Translations under genes and position numbers: made by a program
Shown: piece by piece, positions 1 through 10,343 of the stretch
Layout: each line of letters starts with the position of its first letter
How positions within the stretch are numbered: position 1 is the first letter of the stretch
The notes under the pieces: generated by a model
Told to the model about the DNA's origin: nothing
The model's database searches: none
Seen by the model: the letters and a program-made list of their open reading frames with translations, nothing else
From: Ianthella basta
Taxonomy: Eukaryota > Porifera > Demospongiae > Verongiida > Ianthellidae
Length of the DNA: 64,000 nt
NCBI GenBank assembly: GCA_964019415.1
Contig: OZ025872.1
Location: forward strand, 7,085,322-7,149,321
Reading direction: 5' to 3'

Positions 1-299
1 GTACCTTTCTTTAGTTTATTACAAACCTCAGTATCTTTTGGTTCGGGTACTAGTTCGTCTCTGTCTCAATCTCTCGGAGTGATTTGTTTACTTAAGAAAT
101 GACGTATCATGTGGTTAGGGGGTGGAGCTTCTGAAGATATCATTAATTTTACCTTGCCAGCTGCTTGACCAGACAGTTTTCTGGCTCTGGCCTCCATCAC
201 AGGTCTTGCAGAGTGAAGCCGTACGCTCTTCTTGGGTTGGTGTGCAGTTTGTCCCCCTACCTTTTGTAACAGTCTTCATCAAGTCACTGATGGTCTTAC

Positions 300-378
300 C
301 TCCTGCGGTGGCTAGAGCACAGTGCAAGCTGTGGATACAGTGTGGTCTAGGGTCAGTCTCTAGAGCCTCCCTCACCCT
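300..378 (-). CDS. candidate short exon, RVREAL type, copy 1
   Basis: Read on the minus strand, an AG acceptor (GTGTAG) precedes an open stretch of 26 codons that begins RVREALETDPRPHC and ends at a good GTAAGA donor. A related stretch with the same acceptor context occurs at about 5.83-5.92 kb (RVRKALQADSESHC). Retention of an open frame and splice signals in both copies suggests coding sequence. I recognise no domain. It probably belongs to the same minus-strand locus as the zinc modules, but the linkage is inferred from strand and repetition only. Confidence 0.35.
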
Positions 379-388
379 CTACACCGTG

Positions 389-1340
389 TTCACAATTCTG
401 TAACACAAAAGAAAGACATACTACGTACAGTATGTGTGCATCTCTCCAGTAATCCTCCAGTAATCCTCTTTATGGCAGGTAGCCCCAAGCTAGCAAAGGT
501 GATAGCTAGTACTGGTCCACTGGTTAGGAGCAGTCAGTGATGTTTTTGAGTAGTGATTTCCCAGCCATTGTGCATTTAGCCATAATGGAATGCCTCTGCC
601 CCCACTGTCATGAACTGAGCTCAAGTAACCCAGACATACAGATGTAGAGCATGCCTTACCACTGTCTCCTGTAACACTTACAATGTTGGTGACACTATTG
701 TCATACCAATGTGATGTCAGTACTTTTCTGGAGGCATTACTTACATATCTCAGGATCAGTGTTGGCCTAGTTACAAATTGGTGTCTCTCTCTCTTTCTCT
801 CGGTCATATTTGGAAGTGTTTACTCAAAACCAACATGGTATTGTGGTTAGGGGGTGGATCTTCTGAGAATGTCACTTGCTCCTTCTGACGTCAGAGGGAC
901 TGCTGAGGCAGCAGGCAGCGCACTGAAGAATTGAAACCTCAAATGTTTCACTTTGGAATTGCAACTCTTACTCTACTGTAATTTGTGTATGGGTTATTGT
1001 GAGTGTGCATCAGTGTGTTTGTGTGTGTTCCCAGTTTATTGCCCCCGGCCTGGCCATGATTCCAGGTGTTATGTAGTGTAATAATTATGATATGATGCTG
1101 AAGGGATATTGTCTTATTGAGACTGTGAGGTTACTGGGTGAGGTGAATGAAGGAGCCTTGTGGATTAACCGTCCTATTGTGTATACGTAGTTTGCCAAGA
1201 GGCACTGCTGTTACAGTAGGTGCTTCACTGCACTGCCCTGCTGGCCAGACAGACTATGTTTATAACACAGACCAGTTGTAATGTTGGGAGTCCATTGTGG
1301 GCATGGTCTGTCCATGAAGTAAAGTGAACCAGCTGACATG
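389..1340. repeat. segmental duplication, copy 1 (paralogue at 6592-7520)
   Basis: The segment matches 6592-7520 in the same orientation: shared landmarks include the opening CACAATTCTGTAACACAAAA, the AGCCCCAAGCTAGCAAAGGT block, the 68-nt HWYD-type exon, and the GTAATGTTGGGAGTCC block near the end. Small indels and substitutions separate the copies, so the duplication is not very recent. The offset is about 6.2 kb, which encloses four of the zinc-module exons. Confidence 0.75.
660..727 (-). CDS. candidate short exon, HWYDNSV type, copy 1
   Basis: A 68-nt stretch on the minus strand is bounded by a CTCCAG acceptor and a GTAAGG donor. It reads KVLTSHWYDNSVTNIVSVTG plus DSG. The copy at 6836-6903 has the same length, the same donor and the same frame (SHWYDNSVTNIVSVTGDSG is conserved), although flanking bases differ. 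Exon length of 1+66+1 nt means phase 1 entry and phase 1 exit-type boundaries. No family recognised. Confidence 0.4.
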
Positions 1341-1589
1341 CGATGATAGCAAGAGCACACATATGTTTTACTCTAACGTTATTGCACACACATAAGTCAC
1401 ACCACACAATCACTGCTAGGCCTAAAGTATTTGTTTGTACTCTAACACTATTGCACTCATGTAAGGGCCTATTGGTTCAAGTCACACCACACTATAGGAC
1501 TAAACTATCTGTTGTGACTTGAGGCAACTCCAACTGGTGTCCAGTCAGAAAGTTTCACTCTTGGGATATTCGGAGATGTGTGTGCTGTT

Positions 1590-1739
1590 GTGCTCATGAC
1601 CACTACCTTTGCACTGAGCGCAAGACCTCCTATGCTCACTGAAGTGCTGCTGGCACACGTAGTGCCAGTGCCCACAGGTATACTCATGGAGTTTGACTAC
1701 CTGTGTGCAGGTGCAGTGGCAGCTCGTCCTGAAGCAGCA
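1590..1739 (-). CDS. Cys/His zinc module exon 7 of the array
   Basis: After a pyrimidine-rich acceptor (ACTATGCAG) the exon opens directly in phase 0 with Cys-Cys-Phe. It carries the core CGHWHYVC, then His, then C-x2-C and a terminal GHEH. The spacing matches the other six modules: C-C-x(n)-C-G-H-x-H-x-V-C-x2-H-x(n)-C-x2-C-x(3)-[D/G]-H. This copy has extra Cys residues in the first loop and an inserted residue or two before the C-x2-C pair. The 3' boundary is uncertain; a GTAGTG donor lies inside the module near 1600. By known structure rules the ligand pattern resembles a cross-braced RING-type fold; that is inference. Confidence 0.5.
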
Positions 1740-3219
1740 CTGCATAGTAAAGCAATAGACTCTTTATAATATAACTTTATAAATAGCACTATCTCCATTC
1801 CTACTTGTATGGTTTAGAAGTACTCACTGTGTGGGGTGCTAGGTCAGAAGTTGCTTGCATGCATGAGGAGGATAGTTCATACAGTAACACAGCAGCAGCC
1901 TACAGTGATCTGTACATGCATCTACACCCCTGCCTTCAGCTAATGCACTGTCTGGCTGTATTTTGTTGGACAATGGCTATAATGCACACTGGTTTGGACG
2001 CAGCATTAGAGCATTGTTGGCAGAACACTAGCCAAGCAATTGGAGAAGTGTGGCTGCAGTCCATGAGCCCAACATGCTGGAGGAGTACTGTTATTCATAG
2101 GAGGGGCTTGTTTTGTACAGATGATGCAACACAAGATACAGGCAGCAACGGTTTTGATAGTTACGTAGATTCATAGGGTGTCAGTAATTTTGGACGATTA
2201 CTTTTACCCACAGTAATCTGGTGCAGGTAGAGTTGGAAGGCTGTTATTCAGTGACACTTACGTTTGTCATCCTTCCTCAAGGTGTGGTTTTCAGTGCTCC
2301 TGTGTAGGTGGGTGATGTAGAGAGGTTTCAGTGAAGTACTTCTTACTGTAGAAGAAGCCACTAATTTGTAATAGAAACACCAGTGAAGACTCTACCATGG
2401 TCTGTCTGAGTACAGTATATTCCTACCTTGATAGAGTTATCTTTGTAGACCTGGCAAGGAGTACTCCTCTGTCCTCTATGCCGTGTGCTCAAGGGCTGAC
2501 GTGGCCTTCTTACTAGGGGGCGGAGCTTACTAAGAATTTTCCCATTATGCCCACACTCCAGTCAGAACCGGTCATCACATGCTGGTGTGCACCTACCATT
2601 TGTTTGCAGCTACTGTAGCATGTTTAATATAAAATAACTCAATATAAGAGTGCTAGGCATGAAACTGAAATTCTGGCATGGTGGATTGTATCGTCAGGCC
2701 AGCAATATTGTAATTGATCAGGGTTTCTTAACAAACTAACCACATTCCAGTAGTAATCTGAAGGATGAATTGTATGATTGTCACAAATTCTAATGGGCCT
2801 TTTGTTCGCTTCTTGCTGTATAGTCACTGCTACTTTAAACTATATGTTTTGACACGGGTCACCTGTCAGCAACTGTTGTCCAGTCAGTAGCTCCCACTCT
2901 CTGGGTACGAGTTGGTGTGTCAGCACATGTGTGCATGTGGAATGGACCATTACGTACGTACATGCTAGTAGGTCGGCTGCATACTCCCAGCAGGCATACA
3001 CATGCTGCAGTGCTTAGTTTGCTGTTATTGATAATCAATTGGTACTACACACAATTCTTTGTGAACTACTGTTGTGTGTCTATCGGCTATTTAGTTCGCA
3101 TAATACCTCACAATCACAGTTTGGCCTAAGCTACGTATGTGGTGCGATGTGAGGTGGCTGCAACTGTTATCCACTCAGGAAGCCGCCTTCTCCGGATATG
3201 AGGAGGTGTGTGAGTCACT

Positions 3220-3354
3220 ACGTGAATGACTGCATTTGGTCATAGAGCAGGTCATCCTCTTGAAGTGGTAGTTGCACACATAGTGGGAGTCTGTACAGGA
3301 ATAACGAAGCCATTCAACTGTTCCCTCGCATTTATCTGTCTGGAAGCAGCAAGA
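3220..3354 (-). CDS. Cys/His zinc module exon 6 (degenerate)
   Basis: A good acceptor (CCCACTATACAG) leads into a phase-0 exon starting Ser-Cys-Cys-Phe. The core CGHWH of other copies is here CTDSHYVC, so the second half keeps H-x-V-C-x2-H, but the first His is replaced and the terminal C-x2-C is reduced to a spaced Cys pair. This looks like a decaying or diverged member of the array. The donor is unclear; CACGTAGTG is the nearest GT. Confidence 0.4.
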
Positions 3355-4674
3355 CTGTATAGTGGGAAGACAGATGTGTCTGCATAGCTGTATGCTACAG
3401 TATATCTGTTTGTAATGTTTAGAGCATTGAGTATTAAATGTAGGTATGAGATGCTAAGGCAAAGGTTGCTGACATGAGGAGGGTAATGCATACAGTGACT
3501 CAACAGCAGCATGATCTGTACTTGCATCTGCCAATCTCTCTGCATCTGTAATGTGCAAATCTCTTGCCATCAGCCAATGCACTGTCTAGTGGTATTTCAT
3601 GGATGATTCCTATAGTGTCAACCAAGTGGGTGTCCCTTCATGTAGCCGTGAATGTACCACGTATCAGTGCCACTTCGCTATATGGTGTGTGTTCTCTTTC
3701 ACACACCTCTATGTTCTCCTTATTCAATTAACAGGATAGCCTAACACACATGAGTGTAGTTCTGAGCTGAATCGGATCTTCCATGTGTGCACTTCATGAG
3801 CCCAACAGACTGGAGGAGTAGTGTTATTCATTGGAGAGACCTGTTTGTATGGATAATGCTACTCAGGATATGGGCAGCTACTGTTTGATAGCTACTTAGA
3901 TTCATAGGGTGTCAGTAATTTGGATGAGTGCTTTTACCGTCAAGTGTACGCCAATCTAGCGCAAGTAGAATTGGAAGGTGTTGGTTGGTGTTCAGTAAAG
4001 CCTACCTTGTTTCCCATCTTTCCCTAGTGGCACAGCTGTAAGTGTTCCTGTGTAGGAGGGTGATATGGAGAGATTCACTTCAATAATACTTTGTGTAGAA
4101 GAAGCCACTTATTTGTAATAGAAACACCAGTGAGGACTCTACCATGGTCAGTCTGAGTACAATGTATTCCTACCTTGATAGAGTTAACTTTGTAGACCTG
4201 GCAAGGAGTACTCCTCTGTCCTCTACTCAGTGTGCTCAAGGGCTGACGTGGCCTTCTTGCTAGGGGGCGGAGCTTACTAAGAATTTTCCCATTATGCCCG
4301 CACTCCAGTCAGAACCGGTCATCACATGCTGGTGTGCACCTACCATTTGTTTGCAGCTACTGTAGCATGTTTAATATAAAATAAGTCAATGTAAAAGTGC
4401 CAGGCATAGAAGTGAACTTCTGGCATGATAAATTGTAACATTAGAGCCAACAAGATTGTAATTAATCAAGGTTTTTCAACAAGCTACCATATTCTAGTAA
4501 TAGTAGTGGGAATATAATCTGAAGGATTAACTGTATTGTCACTAACTCTAACATTATGGTGTGTGTTTATATAGGCCTGTTTGTTCTAATCGTGCTACAT
4601 GACCACTGCTACATAAGTCTAATCTATGTGTTTTGATAAGCGTCAGCTGTTAGCAACTGTTGTTCAGTCAGTAC

Positions 4675-4841
4675 CCTCCTCTCTCAGGGTATTTGTTGAT
4701 GTGTGAGCTGCTGTGCCCATGGTCACTAGCTCTGCACCCAGCACAAGACATCCGCCAGTGGTAGGAGCACACACGGTGGTAGTGTCCACATGTGTAGGGA
4801 ACTTTTGTATAATCAGTTGTATTACAGAAGCAGCAGGTTTC
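4675..4841 (-). CDS. Cys/His zinc module exon 5
   Basis: The exon follows the acceptor TTATTGTACAG and opens in phase 0 with Glu-Thr-Cys-Cys-Phe-Cys. It has the complete ligand set: C-x2-C, YTCGHYHRVC, His three residues later, C-x2-C, then SDH. The donor position used by the 6.3-kb copy is lost (no GT at the cognate site); the next GT, at GGAGG|GTAC, would extend the exon by about nine residues. All metal-ligand candidates are intact, which argues for selection on the module itself. Confidence 0.5.
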
Positions 4842-6279
4842 CTGTACAATAAGAAGGCAGCCATGTCAGTATAACATCAAAAGTAGCACATGTCGTGCAA
4901 TAATGGTACGATGTGGGCTAGTTTTGAAGTAGCAATCCAGCACAATTGCAATGGAAGGTATTGGACACCATTCTTTCTTATTGCTACTAAAGTGCATTTT
5001 CTGATACACATTCACTTTGGTTTCCTTATCCAATTAATGGGGTAGCATATCGCATAAGAGTGTAGTTCTGAGCTGAATCAGATCTTACATCTGTGCACTC
5101 CATGAACCCAACATCCTGGAGGAGGAGTGTTATTCATTGGAGAGACCTGTTTGTATGTAAAATGCTACTCAGGATATGGGCAGCTACTGTTTTGACAGCT
5201 ACTTAGATTCATAGGGTGTTAGTAATTTTGGATGAGTGCTTTTACCGTCAAGTGTACGCTAGATTTAGCGAAGGCAGAGTAGGAAGGTGTTGGTTGGTAT
5301 TCAGTAAACTTACTGAGCTGAACCAGTTTCCCATCTTTCCTTAGTAGTGCAGCTGTAAGTGTTCCTGTGTAGTAGGGTGATATGGAAAGGGTTTTGTGAA
5401 GTATTACTTACTATGAAAGAAGCCACGTATTTGTGACAGAAACACCAGTGAAGATTCTATCATGGTCTGTCTGAGTACAGTGTATTCCTACCTTGATAGA
5501 ATTAACTTTGTAGACCTGGCAAGGAGTGCTCCTCTGTCCTCTACTCCGTGTGCTCAAGAGCTGACGTGGCTTCTTGTCAGGGGTGGGGGTGGAGGGCGGG
5601 CGGAGCTTCTTACCAGGAATTCCCTCGTTGTGTCCACAATTAACGTCAGAGCAGTGATTGTGCAATAGTGCAAGTTGTGTCGTCACATGCTGGTATTAAT
5701 CTGCCACTTGCTTGTATATAGCCACTGTAGAATGAATATAATTAACACAGTATTCTGATCTCAGTTTGATACCTGTAGTGGTTAGAGAATGCAGCAAATC
5801 AAGACCTTACCACAGCTCATTACAGACCTCGTGATCTGTGCTGATCCAGTTACTAGCCAGCCTGAGCATATGCCACATACAGTGTGATTCAGAGTCAGCC
5901 TGTAGAGCCTTCCTCACCCTCTACACTATACACCAGTACTCTGTCAGCATTCCTGCCTCCTTCACAATGAACTGTACTTGTACTATTCTACTCATTTCAT
6001 CAGCTAGAGGGAAATTATGTGGTGGGTGTAGATTTGAAGGAACCTCCCTTCTGGGATTAACACTGCGCAAAACATCATCTTTATTATTCGTTTTAAAGCA
6101 CTCACAAAGATGCCTACACCCACACAGCACCCTGTTTACTGTATTGTTCCTGTACTGTACCTACTGTTAAGCGTTATCTAGAGCTAAAGCATTCCTTATG
6201 CTACTTAACCTATGTCAACTAGTGCTGTGTGGGGCATACTCCTGCATCACTGGTTTGGTTTGGTTGGCTGGGCACTCAC

Positions 6280-6423
6280 ATGGGCGCTGCTGCTTGAATG
6301 GTCAGTAGCTGTGCAGGAACTGCAAGAGCTGTTCTGGTGATCATTGCAGACCCTGTGATCATCTCCACAGGTGTATGACACCTCCGTATAAGTAGTACTT
6401 GTGCAGTTACTCATGCAGCAAGT
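6280..6423 (-). CDS. Cys/His zinc module exon 4
   Basis: This 144-nt exon (48 codons, phase 0 at both ends) lies between a GCTGCTGCAG acceptor and a consensus GTGAGT donor. It begins Thr-Cys-Cys-Met, has YTCGDDHRVC (the first His of the core is Asp here), a following His, C-x2-C and TDH, and ends in a Ser-rich tail. Because the exon length is a multiple of three and both ends are phase 0, duplication or skipping would keep the frame. Confidence 0.55.
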
Positions 6424-6591
6424 CTGCAGCAGCATCAAACAACAGTGTGGATGAGTAATGTGTCTTAATGGGTGCATGAGCTTAGTGACTGTCCCTTTGC
6501 ATGTGTAAGGATAGCAAGCTCTCTGTATGTCATGTTACCCTCTTAAGCCATCTTCCCTTCTTACTTCATCCGTGGTAGACATTCTTTTGTT

Positions 6592-7520
6592 TCACAATTC
6601 TGTAACACAAAAGAAAGACATACTGTGTGTGTGCATCTCTCCAGTAATCCTCTTTATGTCAGGTAGCCCCAAGCTAGCAAAGGTGAAAGCTACATAGTAC
6701 GGGTTCGCTTGGTTAGGAGTGGTCGGTGAAGTAGCTGGTCAGTGATTTCCCAGCCATTGAATGGAATGCTGCTGCCCCCATTGTCATGAACCGTACTCAA
6801 TTTATCCAGACGTACAGATGTAGAGCATGCCTTACCACTGTCTCCTGTAACACTTACAATGTTGGTGACACTATTGTCATACCAATGTGATATTAGCTTT
6901 TCTCTGAAGGTATTACTTACATGTCTCAGGATCAGTGTTGGCCTAGTTACAAGTTCGTCTCTCTCTTTCTCTCGGTCGTACTCGGAAGTGTTTACTCAAA
7001 CCAAATGGTATTGTGGTTAGGGGGTGGATCTTCTGAGAATTACACTGACTTATTCTGACGTCAGGGGGACCTGCTGAGGCAGCAGGCAGCGCACTGAAGA
7101 ATTGAAACCCCACACATGTTTCACTTCAGAATTACAACTACTACAGTATTGCTCTGTGTAGTATGTGTACGGGTTATTGTTGGTGTGCGTCTGTGTGTTT
7201 GTGTGTGTGTTCCCTGTACTGATAGCAATATTGCTCATGCAAGTGTTAGGCTGGCTGTGAATATAGTGTTGAAAAGGTCTTCTTGAGAACATTAAGTTAC
7301 TGAGTTACGTAGGTGAATGAGTATTGTGGATTGACTGTCCTAATGTGTGTAATTTGTCACACAGTACTAATGCTGCTCTGCTGCTGTACTGTAGGTGCTT
7401 CATTGCACTGCCCAGCAGACATTGTGTATAGTGCACAAACACAGACCTGTTGTAATGTTGGGAGTCCCTATTGTGGGCATGATCTGTCCATCATGTATAG
7501 TGAACCAGTTGACAAACCAC
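6592..7520. repeat. segmental duplication, copy 2 (paralogue at 389-1340)
   Basis: This is the partner of the segment at 389-1340. It carries its own copy of the HWYD-type exon at 6836-6903 and ends in the block GTAATGTTGGGAGTCC with a short insertion relative to copy 1. Between this copy and the other lie the 1.5-1.6 kb tandem units, so at least two rounds of duplication built the locus. Confidence 0.7.
6836..6903 (-). CDS. candidate short exon, HWYDNSV type, copy 2
   Basis: The exon has the same 68-nt length as the copy at 660-727, with a CTTCAG acceptor and GTAAGG donor. The conserved core is SHWYDNSVTNIVSVTGDSG; only the first few residues differ. Equal length, equal frame and intact splice sites in both copies support it as a real exon of the minus-strand locus. 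Confidence 0.4.
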
Positions 7521-7882
7521 AGATGGAACAAGGCTAGCATGATGGACATCACAGATTATGCCTACATCTTTATTCAATTGCACATCAGTTCCCTCCTGAT
7601 CAACTACTCTGTAGTCATGCATATCATGTTATTGACATTTGTTGTGTGCTGGGACAATAAGCAGTTGAAGTCTAGAGCATTCACCATCTATGCTGATCTT
7701 TGCTATGCTACCTAGCAGCCCAATTAGTCCTTTAGAACACAAAGATTCAGAGTTTGTTCTGTTTGAATGCTATTTGTAGTCTGTTGTACTTTTACTTTGC
7801 TGCTGACTAGCATTAATACATAAGCTAGTGATATAGCTGGGGCCGGTCATCAGTATCCATCTTTTTTGACTTTGGACCCCGT

Positions 7883-8023
7883 GTGCAACTTGCTCTTCTT
7901 ATGATCGCAAGCAGCACAAGAGGCACAGGTGCTGCCGTTGTGTTCAAGGCACACCCTGTGCAGGTCTCCACAGGCGAAGCCAAGGACCCGGAAGTTAGTA
8001 CTGTCACAAAAGCAGCATGTTGT
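7883..8023 (-). CDS. Cys/His zinc module exon 3
   Basis: After the acceptor CACTTCCCCAG the frame reads Thr-Thr-Cys-Cys-Phe-Cys-Asp, then FACGDLHRVC, His, C-x2-C and CDH followed by Lys-Lys-Ser. The first core His is Asp, as in the 6.3-kb copy. It is a close duplicate of the 8.5-kb exon, with the same acceptor and flanking 30 bases. The donor GTGAGG present in that copy is mutated here, so this exon may end further downstream or be skipped. The end given is by homology to the 141-nt neighbours. Confidence 0.5.
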
Positions 8024-8473
8024 CTGGGGAAGTGGGTGAGAGGCATTTACTACAAGTTTACATGCTCAGTCTACAGGCACTCTTAACATGCTTTATAGTT
8101 TGCTATGGTATGGAAGTACTTTACTACTTATTCATAGGTCCACATTGTGTATACATGGGTAGCAAATACGAAATTGCTAGAATGTCTTATTAGTCCTTCA
8201 TCTGGTAGCTACTGTGATGCCTGTTATCAAACAGTATCCCAGAGAGCTGAGAGTTGTCATCTGTCCACAAACTTCATCTCTTCCTCAGTAAGCACTTTCC
8301 TGGTCTTCTTATTACATTTACATAACATTTACTCAATTTTAACTAAATATATAAGCAAAGATAGGTGTATGTATCCACTGTATACTCTTATATATCTTTG
8401 CTCAACATGGCAACCCAGCCACCTTCTTCATTGGCACATCATACCATACCACTGGTTTGACGTTGTACCTCAC

Positions 8474-8614
8474 CTTCAGCCTGCCCTTATAATGATTGCA
8501 GTCACCACAGGAGGCACAGTCGCTATTCCTGTGATAAGGGCACACCCTGTGCGGGTGTCCACAAGGGAAGTAAATGGCCTGGTAGCGAGTACTGTCACAA
8601 AAGCAGCATGTTGT
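8474..8614 (-). CDS. Cys/His zinc module exon 2
   Basis: This is a 141-nt exon (47 codons, phase 0 at both ends) with acceptor CACTTCCCCAG and donor AAG|GTGAGG. It encodes Thr-Thr-Cys-Cys-Phe-Cys, FPCGHPHRVC, His three residues on, C-x2-C and CNH. The candidate ligand set, taking Asn-His as the last pair, is complete. It is nearly identical in flanking intron to the 7.9-kb copy, indicating a roughly 0.6-kb tandem duplication step distinct from the 1.5-kb units further along. Confidence 0.6.
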
Positions 8615-9039
8615 CTGGGGAAGTGGGTGAGAGGCATATAAGTTTACACACTCAGTCTACAGGTACTCTTACATGCTTTGTAGTTTGCCATGGTTTGGAA
8701 GTACTTTTACTACTTATTGTGTATACATGGGTAGCAGATAGGATTAGCTAGAATGTCTTATTATTCGTACATCTGGCCACTACTGTGAGGCCTGTTGTCA
8801 AACAGTAACCCAGAGAGCTGAGGGTTGTCATCTGTCCACAAACTTCATCTCCTCCTCAGTAAGCACTTTCCTGGTCTTATTAGATTTTCACAGTGTTTAC
8901 TCACATTTAACTAAACATATAAGCAAAGATAGGTGTACATATCTACGTACTGTATACCCTTATTTGCTCAACATGGCAACCCAGCCACCTCCTTCATTGG
9001 CACATCTTACCGTACCACTGGTTTGACTCTCTGCCTCAC

Positions 9040-9180
9040 CTGTGGCCTGCTCTTATCATGATCATAGGCACGACAGGAGGCACAGCTGCTGTTGTTGTGA
9101 TATGAGCACACCCTGTGCCAGTGTCCACAAGGGAACACAGGGGCCTGATATGGTGGTCTTGAGCAAAAGCAACAAGTAGA
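9040..9180 (-). CDS. Cys/His zinc module exon 1 (best-preserved)
   Basis: This 141-nt exon (47 codons, phase 0 in and out) lies between the acceptor CCACTTCCGCAG and donor CAG|GTGAGG. It shows the module clearly: C-x2-C (CCFC), an 11-residue loop, FPCGHWHRVC, His, four residues, C-x2-C, three residues, DHD. The pattern C-x2-C-x11-C-x-H-x-H-x2-C-x7-C-x2-C is close to a RING-type ligand series, though the C-x-H-x-H spacing is not the usual C-x-H-x2-C. It is first in transcript order among the seven. I do not recognise a named family. Confidence 0.65.
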
Positions 9181-9222
9181 CTGCGGAAGTGGATGTGAAG
9201 CATTTACTTCCAGTGTGCACAC

Positions 9223-10121
9223 TCAGTCTACAAGTACTCTCACATACACACGTAGTTTGCTGTGATGTGGAGGTGCTGTTTCATAGGTCCAAATTGGGTA
9301 TGCAAGTACTTCACACTTTTTAGTACTTACATGACTAGCAGATACGTGGGTAATTCTTAAGAGTCTCATTTTAGCCCTAGATCTGGCAGCTAAACTGATA
9401 GGCAGGCTGTAACCAGAGAGTTGGAGGATTGCCAAAGTGGGCAGGGTGGCATTCATCCTCCAATGTACAATATGCACTTCTCTGATCTTCCTGTTGTACC
9501 TTTTACTGAGACATGACTAATAGCAGTTGAGAATGGTGTATATCCTTATACAAATGTGTAACTGTTTGTTAAACAGGCAACTCAGTCTCCTCCCCGTCCC
9601 CTTCATCTCCCCCCTCCCCCCAGACTTATCATACTTACCATTGTTGTATGTTATCCTCTGTGTACCAGAATAGAAGAGATAGTACAGGCAGTCTACAGCC
9701 TACATCTACTGTGTGCAACCCCCGTTGACTACCTACCACAAAGTAGGTTAGATCAGCCGAGTGCGAGTGCGTCTGCCTCAATCTCCCGTTCCCACACAGT
9801 CACGCACGTGATGTTTACACTAGTCCAGTAATGGTATTCACCCCCATAGTCACCTTTTAGCCACTGGTTGCATAATCAGTAGTGACGTAGTCGAGCTCTG
9901 TAATGATTTTATGTCTATACGTGAATCCCTCCCTCACTCATTACCTTTATAGCGTATGTAAAATTAATTAAACTGATCCAATAAGTAATTTTGAATGTTA
10001 ATGGAGAAATTTGTCAAAGGATGAGCACATGTTGTAAATTTGTCCAGTGGAGGGCATTAGCAGAATGTCCTTCCACCTAGTATGTTGTTGTCTTGCCCCG
10101 TAGGTTGTGAGGAGATTGCTC
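9223..10121. other. no gene seen
   Basis: Apart from one minus-strand open stretch near 9.3-9.48 kb that aligns with short blocks at about 8.28 and 8.86 kb (KVLTEEEMKFVD coding potential, interrupted by a TGA shared by those two copies), I see nothing coding here. A pyrimidine-rich run lies at 9580-9620. Confidence 0.4.
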
Positions 10122-10343
10122 TTAGGGTGGTACCCTTTGGTCTCTCCCCCAGAACTGATCCACCGTCTGTTGCAACTTGTTCAGGTCCCTCCTCTTGTGT
10201 ATGAAGTGTACCTTACACCTGTCTCTGTCTGGTCGTTGTTTCAATTCTACATTACATTCTTTGCAGAGGATCCGGATGCATGTGCATGTGTAGAGCACTC
10301 TAACTGCCTCTGTCACCCGCTTGGAGCAGTGAGAGCAGACCTC
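10122..10343 (-). CDS. Cys-rich terminal exon with RING-like ligand series
   Basis: A good acceptor (CCCTCACTGCAG) opens a frame beginning Glu-Val-Cys-Ser-His-Cys. Cysteines follow the pattern C-x2-C-x13-C-x-C-x4-C-x2-C (CSHC ... CTCIRILCKEC), then a basic, Lys/Arg/Gln-rich tail of about 40 residues to a TAA-type stop at 10122. Alternatively, a GTGTAAG donor at about 10.218 kb could end the exon earlier. The spacing suggests a zinc-binding treble-clef or RING-like unit. It lies upstream of the module array on the same strand, so it may be its 5' part or the end of a separate gene; the sequence does not decide. Confidence 0.4.
   Translation of the reverse strand, partial: EVCSHCSKRVTEAVRVLYTCTCIRILCKECNVELKQRPDRDRCKVHFIHKRRDLNKLQQTVDQFWGRDQRVPP

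Larger units (their letters stand above)
1500..6300 (-). repeat. tandem array of about 1.5-1.6 kb units
   Basis: Three successive units share blocks in the same order: a zinc-module exon (1.65, 3.3, 4.75 kb), a block around 2.1-2.2, 3.83-3.96 and 5.13-5.27 kb containing AGATTCATAGGGTGT, a block with NTYSC(A/T)T-type coding potential (about 2.28, 4.04, 5.35 kb), and a 49-nt candidate exon at about 2.44-2.49, 4.18-4.23 and 5.50-5.55 kb. The last reads GQRSTPCQVYK(V/D)NSIK between an AG acceptor and GTAGGA donor in all three units. Downstream AAGAATTTTCCCATTATGCC blocks at about 2.53 and 4.27 kb are nearly identical. The pattern indicates tandem duplication of a several-exon cassette. Confidence 0.7.

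Noticed and set aside
1..10000. CRISPR-like or bacterial repeat array
   Set aside because: Repeats are hundreds to thousands of bases long, contain exons and lack regular spacers; the window is eukaryotic.
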